Positions 8,543 through 17,954 of a DNA stretch of 64,000 nucleotides are shown in pieces; the stretch's first letter is position 1, and each line of letters starts with the position of its first letter. The DNA is from Nemorincola caseinilytica (GTDB taxonomy: Bacteria > Bacteroidota > Bacteroidia > Chitinophagales > Chitinophagaceae). Under the pieces are notes generated by a model. The model was not told the DNA's origin and did not search any database. It saw only the letters and a program-made list of their open reading frames with translations. Location of the stretch: NCBI RefSeq assembly GCF_039540515.1, contig NZ_BAABFA010000015.1, forward strand, positions 62,001-126,000, in the 5' to 3' direction. The translations under genes were made by a program, and so were the position numbers.

Positions 8543-9016
8543 TTAATTATTTATCTGATCCAAACATTGCATAATGGCATTGAGATCGGGAATTTCTGAG
8601 GCATTTTCCAGTACCTCGGCATAGCGTACTATACCCTCTTTATCTATGACGAAGGCCGAACGCTTGGAAACACCATCCATGTCGTTGTAGAAGTGCTCGT
8701 AAAGGCTGTCGTAGGCCTTTGATGCGGTCTTATTGAAATCGCTGAGCAGGGTGAAGTTATACTGCTGCTCGGCCTTGAATTTGCCCAGCGAGAACAGGGA
8801 GTCTACCGATATGCCGTATACCACTGCATTTACATTGTTGTATGCCGCCATATTGTCGCGTATCATACACAGCTCCTTGGTACATGTATCCGTGAACGCC
8901 AGGGGGAAGAACAGCAGCACTACATTCTTGCCACGTTGTTCGCTCAGGGTCACTTTGTTCTTTTCCGTATCGCGCAGCGTAAAATCGGGCGCGGTCTGTC
9001 CTACTTGTATGGCCAT
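8543..9016 (-). CDS. Peroxiredoxin (AhpC/TSA family, BCP/AhpE-like)
   Basis: A 157-residue thiol peroxidase from the ATG at 9016 (MAIQVGQTAPDFTLRD); the frame is open upstream to 9082 but that extension has no family similarity. It has the thioredoxin fold with GKNVVLLFFPLAFTDTC, which places the peroxidatic cysteine at position 45, and a second cysteine five residues later (Cys50), the spacing of atypical 2-Cys BCP-type enzymes. It would reduce hydrogen peroxide or organic hydroperoxides in the cytoplasm using thioredoxin. No reductase gene is adjacent. Confidence 0.9.
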   Translation of the reverse strand: MAIQVGQTAPDFTLRDTEKNKVTLSEQRGKNVVLLFFPLAFTDTCTKELCMIRDNMAAYNNVNAVVYGISVDSLFSLGKFKAEQQYNFTLLSDFNKTASKAYDSLYEHFYNDMDGVSKRSAFVIDKEGIVRYAEVLENASEIPDLNAIMQCLDQINN

Positions 9017-9082
9017 GATCTTTTTTAGTAAAAGTAAAGGACACCATGTTAAAAACGTTATGATCTGCCCACATGAGGGCAA

Positions 9083-9116
9083 AAAAAAGCTGCACCGGGG
9101 AAGATGCAGCTTTTTT
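9083..9116. terminator. Terminator after the hybrid histidine kinase
   Basis: A GC core stem (9087-9094 with 9105-9112), extended by A and T runs to 12 bp, with a 10-base loop. On the minus strand the hairpin is followed by a T run (complement of 9081-9088), ending transcription of the kinase gene whose stop is at 9134. Confidence 0.75.
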
Positions 9117-9133
9117 CACCTGGTACGGAATGA

Positions 9134-12100
9134 TCAACCCTTGCCCTCCAGTTCCTTCACAGACTGGTCGGTCTGCTCTACCAGCAGGGTCAGGTTCTCG
9201 TACAGGCCATCGGTAGCGTTGTTCATGCATTGCTGTTCTATCATAGATGCCAGCTCTCCGGTACGTTTCATGCCCATTATCAGCCAGTTGGGCTTGAAGG
9301 CATGCACGCGCGACTTTATCTCGTTAAGGTCCTTCGAGTCCACGGCCTCCTTCAGCTTGGCCTTGAAGGCAGGTACGCCCTTCAGGTACATGTTTATGTA
9401 CTTTTTGATGCGCTTCTCATCGCCCTCGCAGAATTTGTGCAGGTATACGGGGTCGGTTATGAGGCTGGCATCGGCCACAGGCTCGGGCGCCACTACCACA
9501 TCTTCCTGTTTCTTTTCTTTCTTCCTGCCGGGTGGTGGCGGGTTGCCCTTGCGGCCTGTCAGCTCGGCCATGGTATTTATGAGCTGCCATGGTTTGAATG
9601 GCTTGGGTACATAGCCGTTCATACCACTGGCCAGGCAGGCATCTATATCGTTGCGCAGCGTACTGGCCGTGAGTGCTATGATGGGTATCTTGTTCTTGGG
9701 CGATGGCAGCTCGCGTATGGCGCGGGTAGAGTCGTGGCCGTTCATTACAGGCATTTGCACGTCCATCAGCACCACGTCATAGTCTTTGTCGCGTACGGCA
9801 TGCCATGCTTCTTCGCCGTTCACCACATTGTCTATCTCTATATCGGCCTTCAGCATCAGGGTCTCGTTCACCACTATGCGGTTATACTCATTGTCATCGG
9901 CCACCAGCACCCTCAGTCCGTTCAGTATGCTGCCGTCGGCCTTCTTTTCTGCCGCCACACGGTCGTGCAATTTCTCTGGCGAGCCTATGGGGTAAGAGAT
10001 GGTGAAATGGAAGGTAGTGCCACTGCCCAGCACACTATCTACCGATATGGTGCCGCCATGCAGCTCTACCAATTGGCGCGATATAGACAGACCCAGACCG
10101 GTACCGCCATATTTGCGGGTATCAGAGGCATTCACCTGCGCGAAGTTGCCAAAGAGGCTGCCCACCTTATCGGCAGGTATGCCTATGCCGGTATCTATGA
10201 TGGCAAAGCGTATAGATACTCTTTCGGCATCTTTATGTACCTGTTTCAGCTCTATCTGTACACTGCCACGCTCTGTGAATTTGATGGCATTGCCGCCTAT
10301 GTTTATCAGCACCTGGTTCAGGCGGAAGGGGTCGCCTATAACCACGTCGGTGATGTCTTTCTGAATGTCTACCACCAGTTGCAGTCCTTTCTCGTCGGCC
10401 TTGTGGGTAAGGGTATCCTTCACCTGGTTCACCATATCGGCAAGGGAGAAGTCTATCTTCTCCAGTTCCATCTTGCCGGCCTCTATCTTAGAGAGGTCCA
10501 GTATGTCGTTGATGATGTGGAGCAGTACCTCCGACGATTTGCTGATGGCCTGCAGATAACCTACCTGGTCGGGCCGGGGCGATTTTTGCAGCAGTATATC
10601 CGTCATGCCGCCTACGGCGTTCATGGGGGTACGTATCTCGTGGCTCATGTTGGCAAGGAACAATTGCTTGAACTTCTCAGAGTTCTCTGCACGAATGCGC
10701 TGCTTGTCGGCATTGTCTTTTTCGGCGGCTATCTGCCTGTTCTTCTCCTCCAGCGCCAGCTTGTTCTTGTGCATCATCTTGTTCCTGTTGTACATGCCGG
10801 TAAGCAGGAAACCCAGCATCACCAGCCCGCCCAGGTAGAAGAGGCGTTCTCTTTTTGCGGCCTTCAGTTTTGCGGCGCTCAGCGCATTGCTTTTTTCCAG
10901 CTCGGCTTTGGCCAGTGCGGCCTTGGCCTCTATATCGGCCTGCTTGCGCTCGTATTCAAAAGTTATCTGCTTCTGTTTCAGCTCTTCTTCCATGCGCAAC
11001 TGCTCGCGTTCGCGTTCCGATGTGGCAGCGGCCTGCTTCATCTCGTATTCATGCCGCAGGGCGTTCATCTGCAGCTCTTTCTGAAAAGCCACTTCCTTTT
11101 GCTGGCCTTCCTGCCTCATGGTCTCCTGCTTCTTGTTGAAGACATACTGCATATCCTTGCGGGCTATCTCGCTGCTCTTCTCCTGGTTGTACATGCTCTC
11201 CAGGTAGGCATTGTGCTGCTTGTAGCTTTCGCGCGAGCCCTCTTTATCGCCCTGCTTGTACTGTACCTGCGACAGGTGCTCATATGCCTCTTGCAGGGCA
11301 TCGTAGTCGCCTGTCTCTTTCAAAAGGTCTATACCGCGGGAGAGGTAGTAGAATGCACGCTGCAGCTTCACCTCTTCCGATAGCGCATTCAGCGAGTCGG
11401 GTATGGGGCCTTTGGTCTTGTTCTCGGCCAGTGCCTGGTAGCATTTGCCTATATATGCCTGGTCGGTACCGGATGCTGCTTTGTCGCCCATTTCATCGGC
11501 CAGCTTTAGTGCGCGCATCAGCAGTGGCAGCGCCTGCGAGTGGTTGCCCATGCTTATGTAGGCATCGCCTGCATACTGAAGGTTGTCGGCTATTATATCT
11601 TTTTTGCCTGTTTCCTCCGAGAGTTTCAGCGAGCGCAGAAAGCAATCCAGCGCACGCTGGTAGTCCTTTTGGTTGATGTAGATATTACCTGTTTTCTGAA
11701 GGGCCAGCGCGATACCGCGTTTATCGTTGATGGCCTCGTAGAATTTCTGCGACTGTAGCGCATAGTCCAGCGCCTGCGGGTAGTTGGCCTGCGCACTGTA
11801 TACCGAACTGATATTGGTGAGGTTCTCTGCCACTATTCTTTTGTCGCTGGCGGCCTCACCCTTTCCCATGGCCTGTTTGAAGTACTCTATGGCCTTGCCG
11901 TGATCGCGGCGCATATGGTAGGTGATACCTATCTCCGATAGCAGCTCGGCCGTTTCGCGGTTGTCGCCCATGCTTTCGGTGATGCGTGTGCAGCGTGTAT
12001 AATAATCTATAGCTTTCGGATAGTCTTTCAGTTTATACGAATACACATTGCCTATGTTGCGCATGGCTATGGCCTGTCCCTGCCTGTCGCCTGTTTCCTC

Positions 12101-12445
12101 GGCGGCTTTCAGGCTTCTCAGGTACAGTTCTACGGCCTTGTTATAGTCGCGTTTGTAGCTGTAGCAGTTGCCTACGGTATTGCTCAGTTTTATCACGCCC
12201 CTTTTCCAGCCCAGGCGGGCAGCGAGGTCCACGCCCTGTTGTCCGTAGCTGATGGCCCTGTCGGTATTGGATGTAAAGTAGGTATTGGCCAGCTGATATA
12301 GGATATTGGCCTTGTTACTGTCTTCCCTGGCCTTGGGTAACGCTTTTACCAGGGAGTCGGTATAAGATGCTCTTTGTGCCCTGGCGGTGATAGAGGCAGC
12401 AGCGCAGAGAGCTATGGTGAGCAAATATATGGATATGCGTTTCAT
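9134..12445 (-). CDS. TPR-containing hybrid sensor histidine kinase with receiver and HPt domains
   Basis: A 1103-residue membrane sensor. A signal peptide (to about residue 23) leads into a periplasmic stack of TPR repeats (about 30-420), then a long charged coiled coil (about 430-550). One transmembrane helix (LFYLGGLVMLGFLLTGMY) precedes a HisKA domain with the phospho-acceptor His602 in FLANMSHEIRTPMN, a HATPase domain (NIGGNAIKFTERG, DTGIGIP, GTGLGLSISRQL), a receiver domain with Asp895 in VVLMDVQMPVMNG, and a C-terminal HPt domain with His1048 in RVHAFKPNW. All the steps of a phosphorelay are therefore in one chain. No response regulator lies nearby, so the output partner is unknown. 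A -7 element at 12592-12599 (minus strand) suggests a leader of about 140 bases. Confidence 0.92.
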   Translation of the reverse strand: MKRISIYLLTIALCAAASITARAQRASYTDSLVKALPKAREDSNKANILYQLANTYFTSNTDRAISYGQQGVDLAARLGWKRGVIKLSNTVGNCYSYKRDYNKAVELYLRSLKAAEETGDRQGQAIAMRNIGNVYSYKLKDYPKAIDYYTRCTRITESMGDNRETAELLSEIGITYHMRRDHGKAIEYFKQAMGKGEAASDKRIVAENLTNISSVYSAQANYPQALDYALQSQKFYEAINDKRGIALALQKTGNIYINQKDYQRALDCFLRSLKLSEETGKKDIIADNLQYAGDAYISMGNHSQALPLLMRALKLADEMGDKAASGTDQAYIGKCYQALAENKTKGPIPDSLNALSEEVKLQRAFYYLSRGIDLLKETGDYDALQEAYEHLSQVQYKQGDKEGSRESYKQHNAYLESMYNQEKSSEIARKDMQYVFNKKQETMRQEGQQKEVAFQKELQMNALRHEYEMKQAAATSEREREQLRMEEELKQKQITFEYERKQADIEAKAALAKAELEKSNALSAAKLKAAKRERLFYLGGLVMLGFLLTGMYNRNKMMHKNKLALEEKNRQIAAEKDNADKQRIRAENSEKFKQLFLANMSHEIRTPMNAVGGMTDILLQKSPRPDQVGYLQAISKSSEVLLHIINDILDLSKIEAGKMELEKIDFSLADMVNQVKDTLTHKADEKGLQLVVDIQKDITDVVIGDPFRLNQVLINIGGNAIKFTERGSVQIELKQVHKDAERVSIRFAIIDTGIGIPADKVGSLFGNFAQVNASDTRKYGGTGLGLSISRQLVELHGGTISVDSVLGSGTTFHFTISYPIGSPEKLHDRVAAEKKADGSILNGLRVLVADDNEYNRIVVNETLMLKADIEIDNVVNGEEAWHAVRDKDYDVVLMDVQMPVMNGHDSTRAIRELPSPKNKIPIIALTASTLRNDIDACLASGMNGYVPKPFKPWQLINTMAELTGRKGNPPPPGRKKEKKQEDVVVAPEPVADASLITDPVYLHKFCEGDEKRIKKYINMYLKGVPAFKAKLKEAVDSKDLNEIKSRVHAFKPNWLIMGMKRTGELASMIEQQCMNNATDGLYENLTLLVEQTDQSVKELEGKG

Positions 12446-12817
12446 GAGTTCGCTCTAAGTCGTTTTTTTGTATGTATTTCCAGAACGGCAATGCCCCTCA
12501 AAAAGCGTCTTTATGCTGGTATTACTGCATATAGAGCGGTGTGCGGACAAGGCAGTTCTGTGGATAGTTCGAAACGGTATTATTAGGATAACAAACTTAA
12601 TATTTATTTGTTGCTTTTTCTCCTGTTTTTAAATATTTGCTAATATAATGGGGAAGGTGTTCGTACTTATAGTAATATCGTAAATGGAGCTTGCGCGCGA
12701 CGGTCAGGAATGTCATTGGCAAAAAAAGCCGACCATATGTGAAGAAAACACACGATAAACGGCTGTACCTGCGTTATAAGGCATAGATATTGTTATGAAC
12801 AATAAACAGAATATACT
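12446..12817. promoter_or_regulatory. Divergent intergenic region with kinase promoter element
   Basis: 372 bases between divergent genes. On the minus strand 12599-12592 reads TAAGTTTG, a full match to the -7 consensus TAnnTTTG, though no TTTG is found at -33. On the plus strand side, a short inverted repeat (ttgtt-atg-aacaa, 12790-12802) lies 15 bases before the lipoprotein start. No gene is seen. Confidence 0.4.
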
Positions 12818-13177
12818 ATGAGAACATTCATCGCCGGCACCGTATTTTTCTCTGCCATATTTTTCGGCTCATGCCGCAAGACCGATAGCCCTGAAGCGGG
12901 CCGTACATATATGGGCCAGGTAGTAGAGAACATATGCGGCAATATAGCTGTAGAATTTACCGACGGTACCAGGCTGGGGGAGACGTGGACCACATCGACA
13001 GGCACAAAGTATAAGAACATCTTTAAGGTGGCCAACCCATGTACATGGCGGCCCGGAGGGGGCAAGAGCCCGTTCGTGAAGTTCGTGTTCGTACCGCAGG
13101 TGCCTCAGACCTGTGCCCAATGCCTTTTGGCCGTAGAGATGCCTAGTACAGAGTATCATATACAGGTGGTAGAATGA
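12818..13177 (+). CDS. Small putative lipoprotein, unknown function
   Basis: A 119-residue protein with a signal sequence ending IFFGSC, an acceptable lipobox, predicting a lipid-anchored periplasmic or outer-membrane protein. The mature part contains four further cysteines (ENICGN, ANPCTW, PQTCAQC), compatible with two disulfides. No domain is recognised. It converges on the GNAT gene, leaving 2 bases between the stop codons. It is preceded by the long intergenic region shared with the histidine kinase. Confidence 0.65.
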   Translation: MRTFIAGTVFFSAIFFGSCRKTDSPEAGRTYMGQVVENICGNIAVEFTDGTRLGETWTTSTGTKYKNIFKVANPCTWRPGGGKSPFVKFVFVPQVPQTCAQCLLAVEMPSTEYHIQVVE

Positions 13178-13179
13178 CC

Positions 13180-13728
13180 TCAGGCATCGTATAGCTGCAG
13201 GAATCGCTCCCGCGTCATCACCCATAGGTTCACCGGCTGCTCGAAGTTGAGCCAGCCCGGTGTAGTTATCTCCTGCCGCACGAATTCAAATCCTACTTTC
13301 CGAAGTGTGCTATTGGGTGCGGCATTGTGTACATATGGCTGGCAATAGAGCCGTTGCAGGCCATATGTATCGAAGAAATAGGGCAGGGTGAGGCGTACCA
13401 GGCCCACGCCCGTGCCCTGCTGCCTTGTGGTGGTATGCCACAGGTGCAGGTGCATATATGCCTCTTCCCCCGGTATTATCTTGTTGATGTTGCTATGGCC
13501 TGCGGGTACACCGTTTATGAGCCACACTATGCACCAAGACATCTTGTGCGGGTGCGGTGTAGCCAGTTGCTCTGTGAGCATGGTATGCCATTCGTGTTCC
13601 TGCGGCATCTTGTCCAGGTCTACGCCCATGCCCAGCAGAAAGTCGGGCTCGGCCGTGAGCCAGTAGTGGGTGATGAGCGGAATATCGCTTGCCTGTATCT
13701 CTCTTACCGATAGGTGCAGTGTGTTCAT
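13180..13728 (-). CDS. GNAT-family N-acetyltransferase
   Basis: A 182-residue enzyme of the RimJ/RimL-like GNAT group. It opens with LSVREIQASDIPLITHYW, typical of the first strand and helix. It has the acetyl-CoA loop in modified form (TTTRQQGTGVGLVRLTLPYFF, where Q-G-T-G-V-G replaces QGxGxG/A), and ends with the usual N-x-x-S/T-x-x-x-L-x-K-x-G-F motif as APNSTLRKVGFEFV. Acceptor unknown; protein N-termini or small amines are both possible. Confidence 0.85.
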   Translation of the reverse strand: MNTLHLSVREIQASDIPLITHYWLTAEPDFLLGMGVDLDKMPQEHEWHTMLTEQLATPHPHKMSWCIVWLINGVPAGHSNINKIIPGEEAYMHLHLWHTTTRQQGTGVGLVRLTLPYFFDTYGLQRLYCQPYVHNAAPNSTLRKVGFEFVRQEITTPGWLNFEQPVNLWVMTRERFLQLYDA

Positions 13729-13752
13729 GGTGCCTTGTTATATGCAAAAATA

Positions 13753-13780
13753 ATACCGACAGCGTTACGGCTGCCGGTAT
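13753..13780 (-). terminator. Terminator of the T9SS hydrolase gene
   Basis: A stem of ten pairs with one mismatch (13753-13763 with 13770-13780) and a 6-base loop. On the minus strand it is followed by TTATTTTTGC. It lies just past the stop at 13808. Confidence 0.65.
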
Positions 13781-13807
13781 AGTGTATAAGAATGAGTAAG
13801 AAGCACA

Positions 13808-16096
13808 TCATCGGTTTATCACCAGCCTTTGGTGTACCTGCCCACGGCTGGTGGTGACAATGGCGTGGTACATGCCATTGGCCAGGTGTGTGGGCAACCA
13901 TACCATAGGTTCGTTTATCTCGGTGGTGAGCACTACCTGTCCCAACTGGTTCACAAGGCGCAGCACATCGGTGCGCTCTGCACCCGCTATGTATATCTGG
14001 TCGCGGGCGGGGTTGGGGTATATAGTGATGTTGGGCCTTTCGTTCACATCGGTGACGAATATGGCCGGTACCACTGTGATGGTGGTACAGAACGTATCGG
14101 TACATATGCGCTGGTTGATGCGCTTGGCATATACCGACAGGCAAACGGTATAGGTACCTGCACCGGTGAACACATGCGAGGGATTGTGCGCGGTAGATGT
14201 ATCGCTGGTGCCCGATGTGGGATTGCCGAAGCGCCACAGCCACTTCACGGTATCGCCTGTGTTGTAAGAGAGCGTATCGAAGAATGATATGTCGTATCCT
14301 ACGGTGTCATAAGCGAATGCGAATGTAGAATTGAGCTTGCCACATTTTTTAGCCACGAAGGAAAGGTCGCTGATGAGTATGGAACCCGCCGCAGAGCGAT
14401 CGAAAAGGAATTTTACTTTCCTTACCTTCTTCAGATCTATACCGGTAAAGCTGCTTATGGGTATGCGTATGCTGTTGAACATCACCTTGGGCAGGTAGGT
14501 GGCATGTGTACCGGGTGGGTAGTAGAGCGCATAGCTATGGTCGTGTACCTTTTGGCTGCTTACGGCCCCGGCAGAGTCTATGAGCTGTACCGTATAGTCA
14601 AGGTCCAGGCCGGTAACGCTCTGGTCGTAGCGTATGGCCGCGCGGAACTGCAGTGCCTCCATGTAGGTAATGTCTTGCTGCGATGCCGGTATGTCGTTCT
14701 GGTACTGATCGGTGGCATTGTCCCAGCGCAGGCCCATTTGTGCCAGCCCCTTTTGGCCGGTAGCGCCCTTGTGCGGCTCTTTGTAGAAATTGGTGGCTAT
14801 ACCACATACAGGTATTGCCAGCCCGCCGCCGCATATGCCCGATGATACAAGGCCGCTGCTGGTCACAGCGCCGCCCATGGTATTATTGGTCTCGTTGTAG
14901 ACAGTATCTATGCGGTTTATATCCCTGCGGTCGGTACGGCCAGGATGGTAGGAGACATATACATTGTCCGTATCCAGCATAGACGATGCCGGGGGTACCA
15001 GGTCCCGGGTCTCCAGTATGGGGGCAAAGGTGGTATCGCCACCCACATACATGCGGAAGAATGCGCTGGCGTAAGAGTTGTAAGCGGCTTTTTGCACGGT
15101 AGTATCTATACGGCCCGATGTGGCAGAGTTCGATCCGCAGAAGGCATGGGTGCTGCCATACAGGCTATTGGCATCGTCAGAGGTTCCGGCTATATAAGAG
15201 CCCGGTGTCCATGTAGTGTTATAGAAATTATGGTTGCCGCCTATCATCACTATGTTGTGCTTGGGCGCCTCGTCGGTAAGGTCGGTATAACGAGCGTCAT
15301 CATAGAAGTGTACGCCCTGCAGGTCCGATACATCGCCATCGCAGTAGGGGGCTATGTTCAGCATGGGTATGCCGTTCAGTATCTTTCTTTTGAAGTCTAC
15401 AGGCGCAAGGGTGATGATGGCCTTTATGCCATAGGGACTACCCAAAGACCTGTTGAGCAATGCGCCGAATACCACTCCCTCGCCACCGCGCGAGTGGCCC
15501 ATCATGCCTACGCGCTGCAGGTCGAATTTGCCCACCAGTGAGGAGCCTATTTCGGCTGTAAGTGGCGATGTAGCGCCGGTATTGTAGGTGTTCAGCAGGT
15601 TCAGGTGGTGCTGAACCAGCTGACCGCGCGCAGGCATGCCATTATTGGCCATGGCGCCATCGCGTGCATTTATGGCATTGCATGATATGGATACTACTAT
15701 GTAGCCATGACTGGCCATGAAGCGTGCATGGTAGTCGTACCCCTGGAAACTCTCTATAGGCAGGCGCCCTGTGGGGCACGGCCATGCCGATGATGCTGCG
15801 AGCGAAGTAGTATTGTAGCAAGTAGAATGCCTGCCATGCAGTAGTATGATAACAGGAAAGGGACCGCCCGTAAGGGTGGTAGGGTAGTGTATAGATGCCC
15901 GTGCTTCGGCAGGTATGGGCAGGCTATCCAGCGGTGCGACCGCATCGCCCAGGTCGTACTCTACCTTGGTGACGGCAAGCGGGCCCAGTATACCGGGGTC
16001 TGGTGTGGTCTGTGCCAGGGTGTGGAAGTGTACGCCCAAAAGCAGGACAATAGCGTACAGGCATCCGTAAAAGGAAATTATTTTTCTGCTGGTCAT
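13808..16096 (-). CDS. Secreted alpha/beta hydrolase with PKD domain and T9SS sorting tail
   Basis: A 762-residue exported protein. A signal peptide (to about residue 29) is followed by an alpha/beta-hydrolase domain: VIILLHGRH (82-90) at the oxyanion strand and the nucleophile elbow GMMGHSRGG with Ser202. Its form resembles the chlorophyllase/cutinase-like group with a generous lid. A beta-rich segment follows, then a PKD-type domain (about 590-690, containing WLWRFGNPTSGTSDTS and HVFTGAGTYTVCLSVY), and finally a type A sorting domain (NITIYPNPARDQIYIAG to LVINR). Substrate unknown: an ester or polyester acting outside the cell is plausible. It is the second clear T9SS cargo in the window. 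Confidence 0.85.
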   Translation of the reverse strand: MTSRKIISFYGCLYAIVLLLGVHFHTLAQTTPDPGILGPLAVTKVEYDLGDAVAPLDSLPIPAEARASIHYPTTLTGGPFPVIILLHGRHSTCYNTTSLAASSAWPCPTGRLPIESFQGYDYHARFMASHGYIVVSISCNAINARDGAMANNGMPARGQLVQHHLNLLNTYNTGATSPLTAEIGSSLVGKFDLQRVGMMGHSRGGEGVVFGALLNRSLGSPYGIKAIITLAPVDFKRKILNGIPMLNIAPYCDGDVSDLQGVHFYDDARYTDLTDEAPKHNIVMIGGNHNFYNTTWTPGSYIAGTSDDANSLYGSTHAFCGSNSATSGRIDTTVQKAAYNSYASAFFRMYVGGDTTFAPILETRDLVPPASSMLDTDNVYVSYHPGRTDRRDINRIDTVYNETNNTMGGAVTSSGLVSSGICGGGLAIPVCGIATNFYKEPHKGATGQKGLAQMGLRWDNATDQYQNDIPASQQDITYMEALQFRAAIRYDQSVTGLDLDYTVQLIDSAGAVSSQKVHDHSYALYYPPGTHATYLPKVMFNSIRIPISSFTGIDLKKVRKVKFLFDRSAAGSILISDLSFVAKKCGKLNSTFAFAYDTVGYDISFFDTLSYNTGDTVKWLWRFGNPTSGTSDTSTAHNPSHVFTGAGTYTVCLSVYAKRINQRICTDTFCTTITVVPAIFVTDVNERPNITIYPNPARDQIYIAGAERTDVLRLVNQLGQVVLTTEINEPMVWLPTHLANGMYHAIVTTSRGQVHQRLVINR

Positions 16097-16142
16097 TCTG
16101 TTTGTTTTTGGAGAGAACAGGAACTATTGTTGGTATCTCGGT

Positions 16143-16556
16143 CTACTTCTGTGTTCTTTTATTGAGTTTCCCCAGAGACCAGCAGGGGCAAAGGTCTTGC
16201 TTACATACATCTCCGGCGGTCTCGCCATCTTCTATGTAGAGTTCGCCATAAGATAGGTATACAGGGGCGCCATTGGGGAGTGCTTTGTAGGCTGTGGCAG
16301 GTATGTGGAACCGCAGTGTGCCTTTGCCTTCTTCGTTCTCCTGGTCATACAGGTCGAACAGTTGATTGCCTATATAGAGTATGTGCTTGTTATTGCCCAT
16401 GTAGAACTCCTTTGCCGAGGTGACCGTGACGTACACCATATTGCCCTTTTGTTTCACCGAGCTGATCTTGGCATTCTGTTTTGCCTGCGCGGCGGCATCG
16501 CCTTGCAGGAACAGCAGCAATATAGGAAGGAGGATGAAGTAGAATGTTCTTTTCAT
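16143..16556 (-). CDS. Exported protein of unknown function
   Basis: A 137-residue protein with a signal peptide ending near FLQGDAAAQA. The mature part is short and beta-rich, with a C-terminal pair CKQDLCPC that could form disulfides or bind metal, and a basic end. It lies 46 bases upstream of the hydrolase gene on the same strand, so the two may be co-transcribed. No family is recognised. Confidence 0.65.
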   Translation of the reverse strand: MKRTFYFILLPILLLFLQGDAAAQAKQNAKISSVKQKGNMVYVTVTSAKEFYMGNNKHILYIGNQLFDLYDQENEEGKGTLRFHIPATAYKALPNGAPVYLSYGELYIEDGETAGDVCKQDLCPCWSLGKLNKRTQK

Positions 16557-16620
16557 ATTTGTAGAAGTATATCTAACAAATATAATAAAAACGAGCTATT
16601 GATATATTGTTCCCGGATAT

Positions 16621-17481
16621 TTATTTGTGAACTGCGGTAGTAGTATCGCTCTCACTATCCTCTTCTTCAAAGCTCTCTTCTTCCAACGGAGCATTTGCCG
16701 CAGCGGCCCTTCGCAGTATCTGCCATTCTTCCTCTGTAAGTACAGGGGTATAGCTGCCGTTCTCCTTTATCAGGTCGCGTATGGCCACAACCCTGTTGCG
16801 CGAGTCGGGGTGAGAGCTTATCCATTCCATTTGCTTCGGAATGTCCTCCTGCATCTTTGCCATCTTGTTCATGAACACGGCAAAGCCTTCGGGGCTCACA
16901 CGCGCTTTTTGCAGGCAGTTCACGGCAAAGGCATCGGCCTCGCTTTCCTGCCCCCGCTCGAAGGCGCTGGAAGATAATGTTTTGATGACCTGTGCCACGG
17001 TAGCGGTATTACCGCCCGAGGCCATAGATGCCAGCACACTGATGCCCAGCTCGCTGCCCAGGCGTTTTATCACATGGTCCAGCGTTATGTGCCCAATCTC
17101 GTGGGCCATCACGCCGCATAGCTCTTCTGCGCTGTCGCAGCGGGTTATAAGGCCTGTGTATATTATGAGATGGTTGCCGGGCAGGGCAAAGGCATTCACA
17201 TCGCCCTTGCGCACCAGGTGTACCTGTATATTGGTAGGGGCATTGCTGCCACTGCTTATGCGGTCTCTTATCTTGTTCAGTATCACTTGTGTGCTATCGT
17301 CCTTTATCACATCTTCGGTACGCTCTATGGTGCGCATCACCAGTTCGCCTATCTTCTTCTCGGTGCGCTTGCTCATGTTCTGCAGGCGAAAGATGCGTAC
17401 ATAGTCTACCTTGCTGAGGCCGAACCACACCATCAGGAATATGGCCACGATGGCCATGAACTGGAATAAGGCTTTTTCCAT
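16621..17481 (-). CDS. M48-family zinc metalloprotease
   Basis: A 286-residue membrane-anchored protease. A single N-terminal helix (about 5-23) anchors a periplasmic M48 domain with the zinc motif MAHEIGH (His127, Glu128, His131). The likely third ligand glutamate is in FERGQESEADAF, about 48 residues later. It resembles LoiP/BepA-type peptidases without the TPR part, which are involved in outer-membrane protein quality control; that role is inferred. The C-terminus is acidic. Its ATG shares one base with the stop codon of the upstream DUF4870 gene, indicating translational coupling. Confidence 0.88.
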   Translation of the reverse strand: MEKALFQFMAIVAIFLMVWFGLSKVDYVRIFRLQNMSKRTEKKIGELVMRTIERTEDVIKDDSTQVILNKIRDRISSGSNAPTNIQVHLVRKGDVNAFALPGNHLIIYTGLITRCDSAEELCGVMAHEIGHITLDHVIKRLGSELGISVLASMASGGNTATVAQVIKTLSSSAFERGQESEADAFAVNCLQKARVSPEGFAVFMNKMAKMQEDIPKQMEWISSHPDSRNRVVAIRDLIKENGSYTPVLTEEEWQILRRAAAANAPLEEESFEEEDSESDTTTAVHK

Positions 17482-17954
17482 CAGTAAGGGTTTTGCGGGG
17501 TTAATGGGCGCTCGTCATTGCGCCAGCGTGGCGGTGGGCATACCACATTGGTAAGAGAGCCCCAGAACCACAGTTCCACATGCTCTCCGCGGCGTGTACG
17601 CACGGCAGCAGATATAGTGGCTATGAATTCTACTATGTTAAAGGCCACCATGGTCATCATATAGGCTATATAGTCGTTGGTAAGTACCGTACTGCCGAAG
17701 ATGAGCGATATGGTCCATGAGAAGCCTATGCTGTTGATGACCAGTACAGTGAGCTGCGAAAGCAGTGTCTGTGTGCAGTGCCAGCGAACGAACCATGTGC
17801 TGTTGCGGTTGCCGAAGTAGAACAGCAGGCTGGCCAGCAGGTTGATGATGGGCAGCGGCATACCCACCATTACCGCTATCAGCGACATCAGGTAGCCGTT
17901 CGATGCCTTTTCCAGTTCCATTTCCGAAGGGGTGTAGCCCGGTATCCTGCTCAT
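17481..17954 (-). CDS. DUF4870-like membrane protein
   Basis: A 157-residue protein with about three membrane helices. It opens with a short acidic stretch, then YLMSLIAVMVGMPLPIINLL and the phrase NSTWFVRWHCTQTLLSQ, a pattern seen in the DUF4870/TIC20-like family ('...FVRFHAAQAL...'). The C-terminus is polar and proline-rich. It overlaps its neighbours on both sides (4 bases with DUF2752, 1 base with M48), so it is part of a tight operon. Molecular function unknown. Confidence 0.7.
   Translation of the reverse strand: MSRIPGYTPSEMELEKASNGYLMSLIAVMVGMPLPIINLLASLLFYFGNRNSTWFVRWHCTQTLLSQLTVLVINSIGFSWTISLIFGSTVLTNDYIAYMMTMVAFNIVEFIATISAAVRTRRGEHVELWFWGSLTNVVCPPPRWRNDERPLTPQNPY

Noticed and set aside
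9230..11383. 717-codon open frame on the plus strand opposite the hybrid histidine kinase
   Set aside because: It is antisense to a gene with complete kinase motifs; its translation has no domain pattern. Long antisense frames arise from the host codon bias and recur opposite icd (511-1614) and gldK (26431-28038).
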